Virus record (IMG/VR): IMGVR_UViG_3300029267_001574
Coordinates: 1-31,778 of that record
DNA: 31,778 nucleotides
Source of the DNA: a virus
Direction: 5' to 3' (one strand)
Each line of letters begins with the position of its first letter. Positions within the stretch are counted from its first letter, which is position 1. The position numbers were made by a program, and so were the translations under genes. Shown piece after piece: positions 17,151 to 24,228 of the stretch. The notes beneath the pieces were generated by a model that did not search any database, had not been told where the DNA came from, and saw only the letters and a program-made list of their open reading frames with translations.

Positions 17151-18662
17151 GTGGCCTTTAAGAAGCTCGACAGTGCCCTTGTGGACTCCACGTTGATGCG
17201 CCCGGTGGATGCCTTCACCCTTCAGGGCATCGACGCAAACAACCAGACAGCGTGGCTGTCGCGTGGACGCAGCGCCGCCCAGGGATACGGCGCCGACTCT
17301 CGCCCAACCCTGGCCACGATCCGCACAAGCGGTGTTCCGCTGACGCCCTGGGTGGTGTCGCCCACCGCCACCGAGCTGACCCTCACCCTGCGTGGCATTG
17401 CGAGCGCCACGGGTGGCGGGTCTGCCGTCCATTTCCGCCTGGTCGCGATGACGATGGGCGGTCGATTTATTGATGACTTCGACATGACCACCGTGGGAGA
17501 TGATGCAGCTGTTCAGCAGGTCACGGCCACGCTCAATGTCCGCAGCGCATCGGGACAGCCGGTGGTGCTGTGGCTGGTCTTTGAATCGGAGCTCCTGACG
17601 GCGACGGCGACCAGTGACGGGCGCACCCCGTCTGACTTGTCCGTCGCTGGCTTCAAGGTGGACATCGGGGCCACCCTGGGCGCGGCCTACGACTCAGCAA
17701 AGCGCTACCAGCTTGCACCCGGCGAGGATTCCAGCGGCACGATCCCCGAAGAGCCCCTGGGGTACGTCGGCGCATCAATGATCGTCAATGACGGCAGCTC
17801 CAACAACAAATACGTGCTGCCGCGCTTCGGTGATGAAATTCTGTCGTACAGCCAATTTGATCTCGTGATGACCGAGCTTGGGCGCTTTGAGCTTTACGGG
17901 TGGTCGATTGAAGAGACGGCCTTTGATGCGCCCGCAAGTCTGGTGCCAGCGCTGCGCAGTGGGTCGATCCCGCGCGCCCGCACCTTCCAGGCCCTCTATG
18001 GTCAGCAGCACAGCCTCGCTTTTGAGCGCACCCGCGTGTGTCACGTCGGCGGCTCCCCGGACTTTGAAGACACCGGGCGCTACTGGGGGCAGGTCCACGC
18101 CTACGACGAAGCCCAGGCCGAGGACTGCTACTGTGCGGCCGTGGGTGACTTGCCGACCTACAAGGTGGACACCCGCACGGCCACCACGGTGTACCGGCGC
18201 CGATACAGGGCGCTGGCGCTGGTGTGTGCCGCCACCACAAGCCCCTCGGTGGAGAGCTTCAAGGTCGACATGACCGCGCAGATCGCCAGCTTCAGTGGCG
18301 GCGTCTGGTCCACCTCGACCGTGACACCCACGGTGGCCTATGATTCGGCGGTGGTGACGCCGCTCCAGGCCATCATCCTTGACCCTGCCGTCACCGCCGA
18401 CCGCATCTTTCAGGCATTCAGCGACGGGCACCACCTCGACGGCACATGGGATTGGGCCGAGGTCAAAGCAGGCAAGCATGGGCTGTCGATCATCGACGCC
18501 ATCTTCGAAGAGGCCGAGGCACAGCAGACCGTCACAGAGCGACTGCTGACCCTGCGCATGACGCCCACTGACGTCTCGCCACCCGTGGCCGATAATACCG
18601 ACCTCAATCACATCAAAATCTATCACCCCTGCGCGCTGGTGATGATCGACGAGGGGCCGTGA
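17151..18662 (+). CDS. Tail-tip structural protein, unknown family
   Basis: 503 residues, GTG start three bases after the hub gene. It is beta-rich throughout, with clean alternating strands (VHFRLVAMTMGGRFIDDFDM; QPVVLWLVFESEL) and a cysteine-containing centre (RVCHVGGSPDFEDTGRYWGQ, then QAEDCYCAAVGDLPTYK). The C-terminal part includes LQAIILDPAVTADRIFQAFS. By order in the operon it belongs to the tail tip or baseplate. The product could carry receptor-binding or carbohydrate-binding domains, but I recognise none. Confidence 0.5.
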   Translation: MAFKKLDSALVDSTLMRPVDAFTLQGIDANNQTAWLSRGRSAAQGYGADSRPTLATIRTSGVPLTPWVVSPTATELTLTLRGIASATGGGSAVHFRLVAMTMGGRFIDDFDMTTVGDDAAVQQVTATLNVRSASGQPVVLWLVFESELLTATATSDGRTPSDLSVAGFKVDIGATLGAAYDSAKRYQLAPGEDSSGTIPEEPLGYVGASMIVNDGSSNNKYVLPRFGDEILSYSQFDLVMTELGRFELYGWSIEETAFDAPASLVPALRSGSIPRARTFQALYGQQHSLAFERTRVCHVGGSPDFEDTGRYWGQVHAYDEAQAEDCYCAAVGDLPTYKVDTRTATTVYRRRYRALALVCAATTSPSVESFKVDMTAQIASFSGGVWSTSTVTPTVAYDSAVVTPLQAIILDPAVTADRIFQAFSDGHHLDGTWDWAEVKAGKHGLSIIDAIFEEAEAQQTVTERLLTLRMTPTDVSPPVADNTDLNHIKIYHPCALVMIDEGP

Positions 18663-19210
18663 TGGCGATCCAGAACAACACCTACTTCCGCGCCATCGGC
18701 ACCGCCGCAGACCCCACCGGGGCCACGCAGATCAATGTGGTCGATGGGCAGAACGCCATCGGCGGGTCAATCAATGAGATTGAGATTTTGCTGGAGAATG
18801 GCAATCACGTCCACAGCACGACCAACCGCCGCGCCATCATCGACGCTTGGAGCATCGGGGCCCCGTCCAGCTCCACCACCAAATACCTCTACAAGGAGGC
18901 CACCGCCGCAATCGTCGCTTTTGGTGTGGCGCTGGAGGCCCCGGCGAGCGTTGGCGCTGATCGTCAAGGTGTCACTTTTTTGGCGCAGTATCAGGGGCGC
19001 TTGAAGGTGGACATTTTGCGCGCCGACACGGGGGCGTCTGTGGCGTCCTACACCGGCAGCAATCAGACCAGCCCCACGACCGAGACGCAGACTTTGACAT
19101 GGAGCACGCACACAGACGTGGTGGTGCGGGTGTCGCTGGCCCCGGTGGCGTCCACGACCGATGCCATCCTGTGGGGGGTGAGGGTGCTGGAAGACCAGAC
19201 AAGCATCTGA
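18659..19210 (+). CDS. Small virion protein of tail-tip region, unknown
   Basis: 183 residues. A GTG at 18659 overlaps the previous stop, and an ATG at 18662 follows directly. Threonine- and alanine-rich beta protein with a clear strand pattern (GVTFLAQYQGRLKVDILRAD, then VVVRVSLAPV). Likely a tail-tip or fibre-base component by position. It is the last rightward gene before the opposite-strand lipoprotein, ending head-on against it. Confidence 0.5.
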   Translation: MMAIQNNTYFRAIGTAADPTGATQINVVDGQNAIGGSINEIEILLENGNHVHSTTNRRAIIDAWSIGAPSSSTTKYLYKEATAAIVAFGVALEAPASVGADRQGVTFLAQYQGRLKVDILRADTGASVASYTGSNQTSPTTETQTLTWSTHTDVVVRVSLAPVASTTDAILWGVRVLEDQTSI

Positions 19211-19594
19211 TCACCACTCCAGCGAGCATTCAAAGGCCAGCACAAAGCGCCCATCGTTGCTGCAGGCGCCATCCAGGCACAGCCCCGCGCCCTCTGCGCA
19301 CCGAGCTTTGACGCCTGCGTAGCAATCCGCCGCGCCCTGGTGGATCACACCCGACTCGTCGGCAATGTCTCCCGACCCGCACGCCTTCGCCTTTGCACAC
19401 ACATCCGAGGCCCACATGTCGCACTGGTCCACCTCCACGCCTTCAGTCAGCCGGTCAGCCTGTACGGCGATGGCCTCCACGGGGGTGGGTGATTCATCCA
19501 CCACCTCTTCGATGGGCGGCTTTACATGCTGGGTGTCTGTCTGGGTGCAAGCTGAAAGGAAGAGGGCAACGGCGACAAATGCGAGCTTTTTCAT
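19211..19594 (-). CDS. Cysteine-rich lipoprotein, probable moron
   Basis: 127 residues on the opposite strand from all surrounding genes. The ATG at 19594 is set by AAGGAG nine bases upstream and by the signal peptide that follows: MKKLAFVAVALFLSAC, with a lipobox ending at C16. The mature part has a proline/acidic spacer and then eight cysteines (DQC, DVC, KAC, ADC, ARC, GLC, GAC, FEC), an even number that suggests four disulphides in a folded periplasmic or surface domain. It has its own promoter (19627-19655) and ends flush against the tail gene, the classic picture of a moron expressed from the prophage. Superinfection exclusion or altered host surface are guesses. Similar Cys-rich lipoproteins are frequent in Myxococcota and relatives. 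A longer upstream in-frame extension (to 19894) is not supported. Confidence 0.8.
   Translation of the reverse strand: MKKLAFVAVALFLSACTQTDTQHVKPPIEEVVDESPTPVEAIAVQADRLTEGVEVDQCDMWASDVCAKAKACGSGDIADESGVIHQGAADCYAGVKARCAEGAGLCLDGACSNDGRFVLAFECSLEW
19442..19469 (+). repeat. Dispersed ~30-bp repeat, copy D
   Basis: Begins TTCAGTCAGCC and ends CAGCCTGTACGGCG; matches copy B at 25 of 28 positions with a 5-base gap. It lies within the lipoprotein gene. Confidence 0.5.
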
Positions 19595-19626
19595 GGCGTG
19601 GGTTCTCCTTGATTGACCATGCTCTG

Positions 19627-19655
19627 AGGATAAGCACGGCCACTCCGCTTGCAAA
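19627..19655 (-). promoter_or_regulatory. Promoter of the moron lipoprotein gene
   Basis: Read on the minus strand: TTTGCA (19655-19650), a 17-base spacer and TATCCT (19632-19627), about 33 bases before the ATG at 19594. Each box matches the sigma70 consensus at four of six bases. It would give the gene expression independent of the late rightward transcript. Confidence 0.45.
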
Positions 19656-19687
19656 AACAAACTCGCGGGATTATTTTTTGGACTGCT

Positions 19688-19717
19688 GGGTCGGTTTCGG
19701 CTGACCCGTCCTCTTTT
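19688..19717 (+). terminator. Possible intrinsic terminator
   Basis: GGGTCGG (19688-19694) pairs with the C-TGACCC segment at 19701-19707, with one G-U pair and a 6-base loop, and TCCTCTTTT follows at 19709-19717. The T-tract is interrupted, so the strength is doubtful. It lies in the 160-base gap between the lipoprotein start and the next rightward gene. Confidence 0.3.
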
Positions 19718-19754
19718 GGACGCCGCACACGCGGCCACACAGTGAGCACAAAGA

Positions 19755-20051
19755 ATGAAAGTCCTGGCAATCCACATCCCGATGGAGCGGGCATTTGCGC
19801 AAGAGAACGTCTCGGTCGGCACCGCCGATGGTGAGATCAGTTCAGCCAAAAGCCGCAAGGCTTTGATACTCCAAAATACCGGCGCAAATGACATTTATGT
19901 TACCTTCGACGGCGGCGCGGCATCGACCACCACGGGCTTTAAAATCGCGCCAGGCGCGGGCCTGAGCTTTGACGGCGGCGTGGTCCCCAATGGCCAAATC
20001 AGGGGTATCGCGGTGTCTGCCGCAACCAACCTTGTGATTGCGGAGGCTTGA
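19755..20051 (+). CDS. Small beta-rich virion protein
   Basis: 98 residues, ATG 19755. The pattern SSAKSRKALILQNTGANDIY-VTFDGGAA...GFKIAPGAGLSFD is one met in many small phage virion proteins: a basic start, a strand LILQNTG-NDIYVTF, then GF-I-PG--L-FD, a compact jelly-roll-like sandwich. Probably a structural or fibre-associated subunit. It restarts the rightward operon after the lipoprotein, and its stop precedes the next ATG by two bases. Confidence 0.55.
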   Translation: MKVLAIHIPMERAFAQENVSVGTADGEISSAKSRKALILQNTGANDIYVTFDGGAASTTTGFKIAPGAGLSFDGGVVPNGQIRGIAVSAATNLVIAEA

Positions 20052-20053
20052 AA

Positions 20054-20860
20054 ATGGTCTTCATCACACCGGGCATCTCGCCGGGCGCTGGTGGTGTCAC
20101 GACGGCAGCAAGCCTTGACGCCGCCCTGACCGCCGCGCGCGCCAGCGCCAGCTCCGGCGATCTCTACGAAGACACCAGCACGGGGATCGTCTACGCCTAT
20201 CTCGACGAAGGCGGCGGCATGCTGATTCCGACCTTCGCGTCTAATGTCATCAGCGAGTACATCGACAACGCCACCGGCGATGCATTCCTCAAAGAGGGTG
20301 ACACCGAGGCCGACTTCACCGGGCGCGGAATCACAGTGCAAGAGGCTGTGGCGGGTGGCGACGTCAGCAAGACCGCTGGCAATGACTGCATCATCACCAC
20401 CGATGGAACGGCGGTGGGCTCCAGCGCCTCCATCCGCTTCGCTCCCACGACGATGCCGTCAAGGCTCGCCATCATGGCGCGCATCAGCTCATACACCGAA
20501 GATGGCACGAACACGGTGCGTTTTATTATCCGCGACGGTAACAAGGACTTCCGCGTCGGCTTTGAGGCGAGCAACATCCTGACGCTCCAGTCCAGCGGCA
20601 CTGAAGTGGGCGGCGGTCGTGTCACCACTGATGGCAACGCCTTTTGGATCTTCTGCATGATCGACCTCAGCAGCGCCAACGGCGTGCAGTACCTGGTCAA
20701 CTTGAGCGACCCCACGCGCCAGATGCGCGCATCGGTGCAATCTGACCTCTCGGCCAACGCCGCCACGCTGATCATGCTTGGCGTCGCTCTTTCCGCGCGC
20801 ACAGCCACTGCCGAAATCCGGGCCAAAGAGGTTCATTTCTTCAAGGTGGATGCACCATGA
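20054..20860 (+). CDS. Probable tail fibre or tip adhesin-like protein
   Basis: 268 residues from the ATG at 20054, chosen because GGAGG (20043-20047) lies six bases upstream; a TTG at 20048 is less likely. The first ~75 residues (GDLYEDTSTGIVYAYLDEGG) look like the short linker-and-chaperone-free stem of fibre proteins. The remaining ~190 form a single beta-sandwich domain (TVRFIIRDGNKDFRVGFEAS, FWIFCMIDLSSANGVQYLVN) of the concanavalin-like type seen in carbohydrate-binding modules. Receptor binding is inferred from fold pattern and position only. Confidence 0.45.
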   Translation: MVFITPGISPGAGGVTTAASLDAALTAARASASSGDLYEDTSTGIVYAYLDEGGGMLIPTFASNVISEYIDNATGDAFLKEGDTEADFTGRGITVQEAVAGGDVSKTAGNDCIITTDGTAVGSSASIRFAPTTMPSRLAIMARISSYTEDGTNTVRFIIRDGNKDFRVGFEASNILTLQSSGTEVGGGRVTTDGNAFWIFCMIDLSSANGVQYLVNLSDPTRQMRASVQSDLSANAATLIMLGVALSARTATAEIRAKEVHFFKVDAP

Positions 20861-21162
20861 TGATCTACAAGCACGATCCGACCATCGACGGCAACCCGGC
20901 CAAAGTCATCAAAGCATGGCTCCCTCGCGGCGCATGCGTGATCGCTACCGCCGACGACTCTCGCACCTTGTGGGTGGGGTCTGCCGAATACCGCAAGGTG
21001 GCCGCTGATGGGATCATTTCTATCGAGGCCGGGTTGGTGCTGGAGGATTTGACCGCCGCCCAGCTCAAGGCGCTGGCCAAGAGCAAAGGCGTCAAGACCA
21101 CCGGGAAGAAAGCAGATCTCGTGTCTCGCGTCCGCACGGCCCTTGCCCTGGGGTCCAAATGA
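20857..21162 (+). CDS. Small protein with C-terminal SAP/HeH-type helix-extension-helix motif
   Basis: 101 residues, ATGA overlap at both ends. The first ~60 residues form a short beta region (GACVIATADDSRTLWVGSAE). The end, LTAAQLKALAKSKGVKTTGK then KADLVSRVRTAL, matches the SAP/HeH pattern of two helices joined by an extended loop (L--LK-LAK--G---GKKADLV-RV). That motif binds nucleic acid in other proteins and is also common at the ends of phage structural proteins, where its role is not known. Here it lies between the adhesin-like protein and the lysis genes. Confidence 0.6.
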   Translation: MMIYKHDPTIDGNPAKVIKAWLPRGACVIATADDSRTLWVGSAEYRKVAADGIISIEAGLVLEDLTAAQLKALAKSKGVKTTGKKADLVSRVRTALALGSK

Positions 21163-21359
21163 GTCGGCCAGACAAACAGCGTGGAAAGCTGTTGCACACA
21201 GGGGTGGCCCTTGTGCTTGCGCTGGTGCTGTCGGCGCTGAGCTACAAGGCCGCGCGCTGTGGTGGCCCGGTGTACGAGGTCGAGGATTATGCAGGCGTCG
21301 TCGTCGGTGAAGATCTCAAAGACTCCCTGCGGGATGCGGGGGTGGAGGTGGTGGAGTGA
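21159..21359 (+). CDS. Small membrane protein at the head of the lysis cassette
   Basis: 66 residues. A basic N-terminus (SRPDKQRGK) precedes one hydrophobic span (about 12-32, HTGVALVLALVLSALSYKAA), then a short acidic periplasmic tail with one cysteine. One membrane span with a basic cytoplasmic end right before the endolysin gene fits a holin, pinholin or inner-membrane spanin, and the short acidic tail does not settle which. It overlaps both neighbours by four bases. Its first codons contain a 23-base sequence also found near the terminase start (2010-2032), in another frame. Confidence 0.55.
   Translation: MSRPDKQRGKLLHTGVALVLALVLSALSYKAARCGGPVYEVEDYAGVVVGEDLKDSLRDAGVEVVE
21167..21189 (+). 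repeat. 23-bp repeat, copy 2
   Basis: Begins GCCAGACAAACAGC and ends GTGGAAAGC. It lies in the first codons of the small membrane protein gene that opens the lysis cassette. Confidence 0.65.
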
Positions 21360-22651
21360 GCAAAGGACTGAAGACATTTTTATGGGTCGATGGCCAGCGC
21401 CCCCGGCCTTCCACGCTGGCTGGCTGGCTGGAGTGGCTGGTGGGTCTGGCACTGTCGAGGGCGATCTTGCTGCTCAACGACACCAGGGAAGAGGGCGAGA
21501 CGTGGACGGACGATGACCTCATCGCGGCAACCGCTGGTCTCCAGGATCGCGGCATGAAGGCCGTGTGGATGTGGTGGGCCACCTCGACGCGCGCCGCCAT
21601 CGACGAGCAGATCGCCGACCTCGACAAGTTCTTCACGATGGGCGCCCGCCCCGATGGGCTCCAGTGGGACTGCGAAGAGCACTGGGGCCGCGCAGGTGTG
21701 GATTTGGCGCCGTATCTCTCGGAGCGTATCTTGTGGCTGCTGGACAAGCACGGGTGCTCGCACCTACCGCAGGTAGCCAGCGCCCAGGGCCTGCATTACG
21801 TCGAGGTGTCGATCACAGCGATCGTCGGCAAATGGAAGGACAAGACCATGCGCGCCCAGGATGCCGCCGTGTGCCAGACTGATGCCTTCACAGCGGGATA
21901 CACCCAGGCTTATCTCTTCTTCAATCCCAAGCCTGGGCACTGGTCCCGCAATCTTCCCAGGCAGCCCGGCGCCATCCAGAGGGGCACATGGGAGGCGTGG
22001 CACAAGATGCTCGATGACGAGTACCACGACGAGCCGTTGAACGGGCTCTACAACGGCCTCGATCTGATCTACATGGGCAACGCGGCGCATCTCCAGCGGA
22101 TCCCCGGCGTGTCTGGCCTCGACGGCATGCGCTGGGGCGTGGAGGCCTGTCAGGTGCTAGAGTCTACCCACCCTGACACCTTCGCTGGTGGCGGGTGGTG
22201 GTCTGGCAAGCACGTCAAAGGCAACGATGGCAAGGCTCGCATTGTTCAGGGTGCCGCAGGGTCTGAGCACATCGGAGCACCGTCCATGCCCCCCTCGGCG
22301 CCTTTCGATCTCGCCCGCGCCGTGGCCTTCAATGCCCGGCGCGATCACTGGGAGAGCATCCCCGATCAAGCCCTGGAGCGGTGGCCCGGTCTCAAAGCCC
22401 ACCACACCAGTGAAGCCTTTGCCGAGGCCGCAGCGGCATACCAACAGGCGCACGGGCTGACCCTCGATGGCAAGCTCGGCACGGGCACCCTGGGTCACAT
22501 GATTGAACTCTTTGGCCCTAAGCAATCCCCGATGATGGCGTTCATGGATGCGGTGTGCGCGGTCCAGGGATCCAGCGCTAGAATGTTCCGCCCCAGCGGC
22601 GTAACGATCACCGACGACGACATGAACGCGAACGACTGGAGGGTGGCATGA
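21356..22651 (+). CDS. Endolysin: glycosidase-like domain plus peptidoglycan-binding domain
   Basis: 431 residues, GTG in a GTGA overlap. The first ~275 residues read as a TIM-barrel-like hydrolase: strand-helix repeats, GLQWDCEEHW (101-110) with D105, E107 and E108 as possible catalytic acids, and an aromatic YTQAYLFFNPKPGHWSR. I cannot place it in a named glycoside hydrolase family. Residues ~352-385 (EAFAEAAAAYQQAHGLTLDG, then LGTGTLGHMI) are a typical PG_binding_1 domain (YQ...GL-LDG-LG-GTL). There is no signal peptide, so release would need a holin. The last codons, TGG AGG GTG GCA TGA, fall within the tandem duplication that begins at 22637. Confidence 0.75.
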   Translation: MSKGLKTFLWVDGQRPRPSTLAGWLEWLVGLALSRAILLLNDTREEGETWTDDDLIAATAGLQDRGMKAVWMWWATSTRAAIDEQIADLDKFFTMGARPDGLQWDCEEHWGRAGVDLAPYLSERILWLLDKHGCSHLPQVASAQGLHYVEVSITAIVGKWKDKTMRAQDAAVCQTDAFTAGYTQAYLFFNPKPGHWSRNLPRQPGAIQRGTWEAWHKMLDDEYHDEPLNGLYNGLDLIYMGNAAHLQRIPGVSGLDGMRWGVEACQVLESTHPDTFAGGGWWSGKHVKGNDGKARIVQGAAGSEHIGAPSMPPSAPFDLARAVAFNARRDHWESIPDQALERWPGLKAHHTSEAFAEAAAAYQQAHGLTLDGKLGTGTLGHMIELFGPKQSPMMAFMDAVCAVQGSSARMFRPSGVTITDDDMNANDWRVA

Positions 22652-22870
22652 TGCGACTGATTTTGATTCTCGTGGCGCTCTGCACGCTGGCTGGCTGCGC
22701 TGGTCAGCAGAGCGTAGACTGGGCCGGTCTGGTGGTGGATGCAAAACCCGCATTGGAGGGTGGCATGATGCGACTGATTTTGATTCTCGTGGCGCTCTGC
22801 ACGCTGGCTGGCTGCGCTGGTCAGCAGGGCGTAGACTGGGCCGGTCTGGTGGTGGATGCAAAGCCCGCAT
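22637..22870 (+). repeat. Perfect-frame 117-bp tandem duplication (two copies)
   Basis: Copy 1 is 22637-22753 and copy 2 is 22754-22870. They differ at two bases only (A22711/G22828, giving Ser to Gly, and A22746/G22863, silent). The unit is 39 codons long and holds the end of the endolysin gene, a ribosome site (GGAGG), the double ATG, a whole lipoprotein signal peptide and the first mature residues. The near identity shows a recent event. Confidence 0.97.
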
Positions 22871-23019
22871 TTGAGACGGGCGAGTGTGGCCCCCAGGCGC
22901 GGTGGACCAAGCAGCTGCAAGTGTCGGACGGCGCCGAGGTGGTGGCGTCCGTGGTGGTGAGACAGCCTTGTGACAAGGGCAAAGCCGAGGGCGTGGACGA
23001 TGACGGAAAAAACCAATGA
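22648..23019 (+). CDS. Lysis-cassette lipoprotein (outer-membrane spanin-like) with duplicated signal peptide
   Basis: 123 residues from 22648, or 84 from the ATG at 22765. Each copy of the duplicated unit begins with MMRLILILVALCTLAGCAGQ, a lipoprotein signal peptide with lipobox LAGC. The mature part has two further cysteines (GECGPQ; RQPCDKG) and a charged C-terminus. Small lipoproteins beside an endolysin are usually outer-membrane spanins, which join an inner-membrane partner to disrupt the outer membrane. The second copy keeps its own GGAGG and double ATG, so both a long and a normal-length product may be made. In the long form the second signal would lie inside the mature chain as a membrane-like segment. 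Confidence 0.7.
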   Translation: MMRLILILVALCTLAGCAGQQSVDWAGLVVDAKPALEGGMMRLILILVALCTLAGCAGQQGVDWAGLVVDAKPAFETGECGPQARWTKQLQVSDGAEVVASVVVRQPCDKGKAEGVDDDGKNQ

Positions 23020-23275
23020 TGAGCTGGAGACGGGGACAAAGGCAGATGCGGCGCAGGCGGTGTCGTCGCCGTCGCCGCTCGACCTGGACGGCGACGGCAA
23101 CATCGAGCAGAACGAAACGATTGTCGCTGTGGCGCTGATCGTGGCGGCGCTGCTGGTGGGGGCGGGCGTCCTCTATGCCATGAGCGCGGACGTGATCACG
23201 CTGGAGCAGCTGGGCGGCGTGCTGGCCTCGATCTGGACCACGGTGCACACCGGCCAGAAAGCCCTAGGCAAATGA
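23000..23275 (+). CDS. Holin-like membrane protein with EF-hand calcium loop
   Basis: 91 residues from the ATG at 23000, inside the end of the lipoprotein gene; an upstream in-frame start at 22970 is less likely. A soluble N-terminus ends in a textbook 12-residue EF-hand loop, DLDGDGNIEQNE (28-39), with Asp at 1, 3 and 5, Gly at 6, Ile at 8 and Glu at 12. A membrane span follows at once (TIVAVALIVAALLVGAGVLY, about 40-60), then an amphipathic tail (TLEQLGGVLASIWTTVHTG). Size and place suit a holin or lysis regulator. A single calcium loop joined directly to the membrane span is unusual, and calcium control of lysis is speculative. Confidence 0.6.
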   Translation: MTEKTNDELETGTKADAAQAVSSPSPLDLDGDGNIEQNETIVAVALIVAALLVGAGVLYAMSADVITLEQLGGVLASIWTTVHTGQKALGK

Positions 23276-23334
23276 TCCCCACAGCCCGCGCGTGGCGGGT
23301 GTCTCAATCAGCGGCACAGTCAAGGTGGTAGTGG

Positions 23335-23859
23335 ATGAACGGGCGCCGAATTGCCGTGCTGGGATTTGTCGAGGATGGCGCGCTGGGCCGGGTGGTGCAG
23401 GCGCTGATCAATGCTGGCGCTGAGGTGATCACCAATGATGCGCCCATTACAGTGGACGCTGTACTGGTGGGATTGGACGGTGACGGACTGCTGGATCGGG
23501 TGCGCTTTGTGCGCGACACGGGATACCGCGGCCCTCTTGTGGGGATCGGGCGGCTGGACAAGGCGCAGCGCAGGAGGTGGACCAGAATGCACGACACACG
23601 CAGTATGGGAATAGACGCCAGCGGCCTGTATCAGATCCAGTCGCGCCAGGTGCTGGTCAATTCTGACCCTGCCGAGATTGACTTTGACACAGTGCTGGTG
23701 GCGCTGGAAGTCGGCGACGGCGCCGAGGTGGTGGAGGTGGTGGCTACGCACGTGAAGGCCGTCAGAACGACAATGGAGATCCTGAGCGCTGAGATTGAGA
23801 AGATGCGCCAGTGGAGCGCGCCCGCCTTGCAAGCGGCAGCCAAGGTGGATGCCTTATGA
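23335..23859 (+). CDS. Unknown alpha/beta protein with receiver-like start
   Basis: 174 residues, ATG 23335 after AAGGTGG. The first ~80 residues alternate strand and helix as in Rossmann-like or CheY-like folds (RRIAVLGFVEDG, RVVQALINAGAEVI, VDAVLVGLDGDGLLDRVRFV, YRGPLVGIGRLD), but the phospho-acceptor and other receiver signatures cannot be confirmed. The C-terminus is a long helix (EVVATHVKAVRTTMEILSAE, then KMRQW). It overlaps the next gene by ATGA. I assign no function; its place among membrane and lysis genes hints at a regulatory or host-interaction role. Confidence 0.5.
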   Translation: MNGRRIAVLGFVEDGALGRVVQALINAGAEVITNDAPITVDAVLVGLDGDGLLDRVRFVRDTGYRGPLVGIGRLDKAQRRRWTRMHDTRSMGIDASGLYQIQSRQVLVNSDPAEIDFDTVLVALEVGDGAEVVEVVATHVKAVRTTMEILSAEIEKMRQWSAPALQAAAKVDAL

Positions 23860-24227
23860 GTTCGTCACAAAACGGGCCATCGTCGGGAGGCAGCTTGCTT
23901 GCGGGCCTCAAAGCCCAGCTTGATGGTGTTGCCGCTGCGATTCAGGGTGTCAATGGGCGCTTGGATAAGATCGAGGCCGATCTTAAGAGCGCCACCGATG
24001 CGCGCCACGCCGCCCAGCTGGAGGCGGTCAAGGGCGCTGCCGCGCTCGACGCCGAGATCAAAGATATCCGGCGTATTGCTGAGGACGCCAAGGGCGCTGC
24101 CGATGCGGTCAAGGGTGCTGATACGGTCAGCAAGTCCACGCTGCTGTGGTCTGCTGCTGTGGGTGTCTTTACGCTGCTGGGGAGCGCGGCGCTTATGGCG
24201 TGGTGGTCAGGGCTCTTTGGCGGATAA
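23856..24227 (+). CDS. Coiled-coil protein with C-terminal membrane span (XhlA/holin-like)
   Basis: 123 residues from the ATG at 23856 (ATGA overlap). A low-complexity start leads into a heptad-rich helix (LKAQLDGVAAAIQGVNGRLD, then LEAVKGAAALDAEIKDIRRI) with the repeated K-GAA unit, and ends in one membrane span (about 98-120, TLLWSAAVGVFTLLGSAALM). An N-terminal coiled coil and C-terminal span is the layout of phage XhlA haemolysin-like lysis proteins, and the opposite of most inner-membrane spanins. It is the last rightward gene here, ending one base from the head-on leftward gene. Confidence 0.6.
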   Translation: MSSSQNGPSSGGSLLAGLKAQLDGVAAAIQGVNGRLDKIEADLKSATDARHAAQLEAVKGAAALDAEIKDIRRIAEDAKGAADAVKGADTVSKSTLLWSAAVGVFTLLGSAALMAWWSGLFGG

Positions 24228-24228
24228 T

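Noticed and set aside
19595-19894. N-terminal extension of the lipoprotein to 19894
   Set aside because: The signal peptide and ribosome site place the start at 19594; the extension is antisense to the 19755 gene and includes the promoter.
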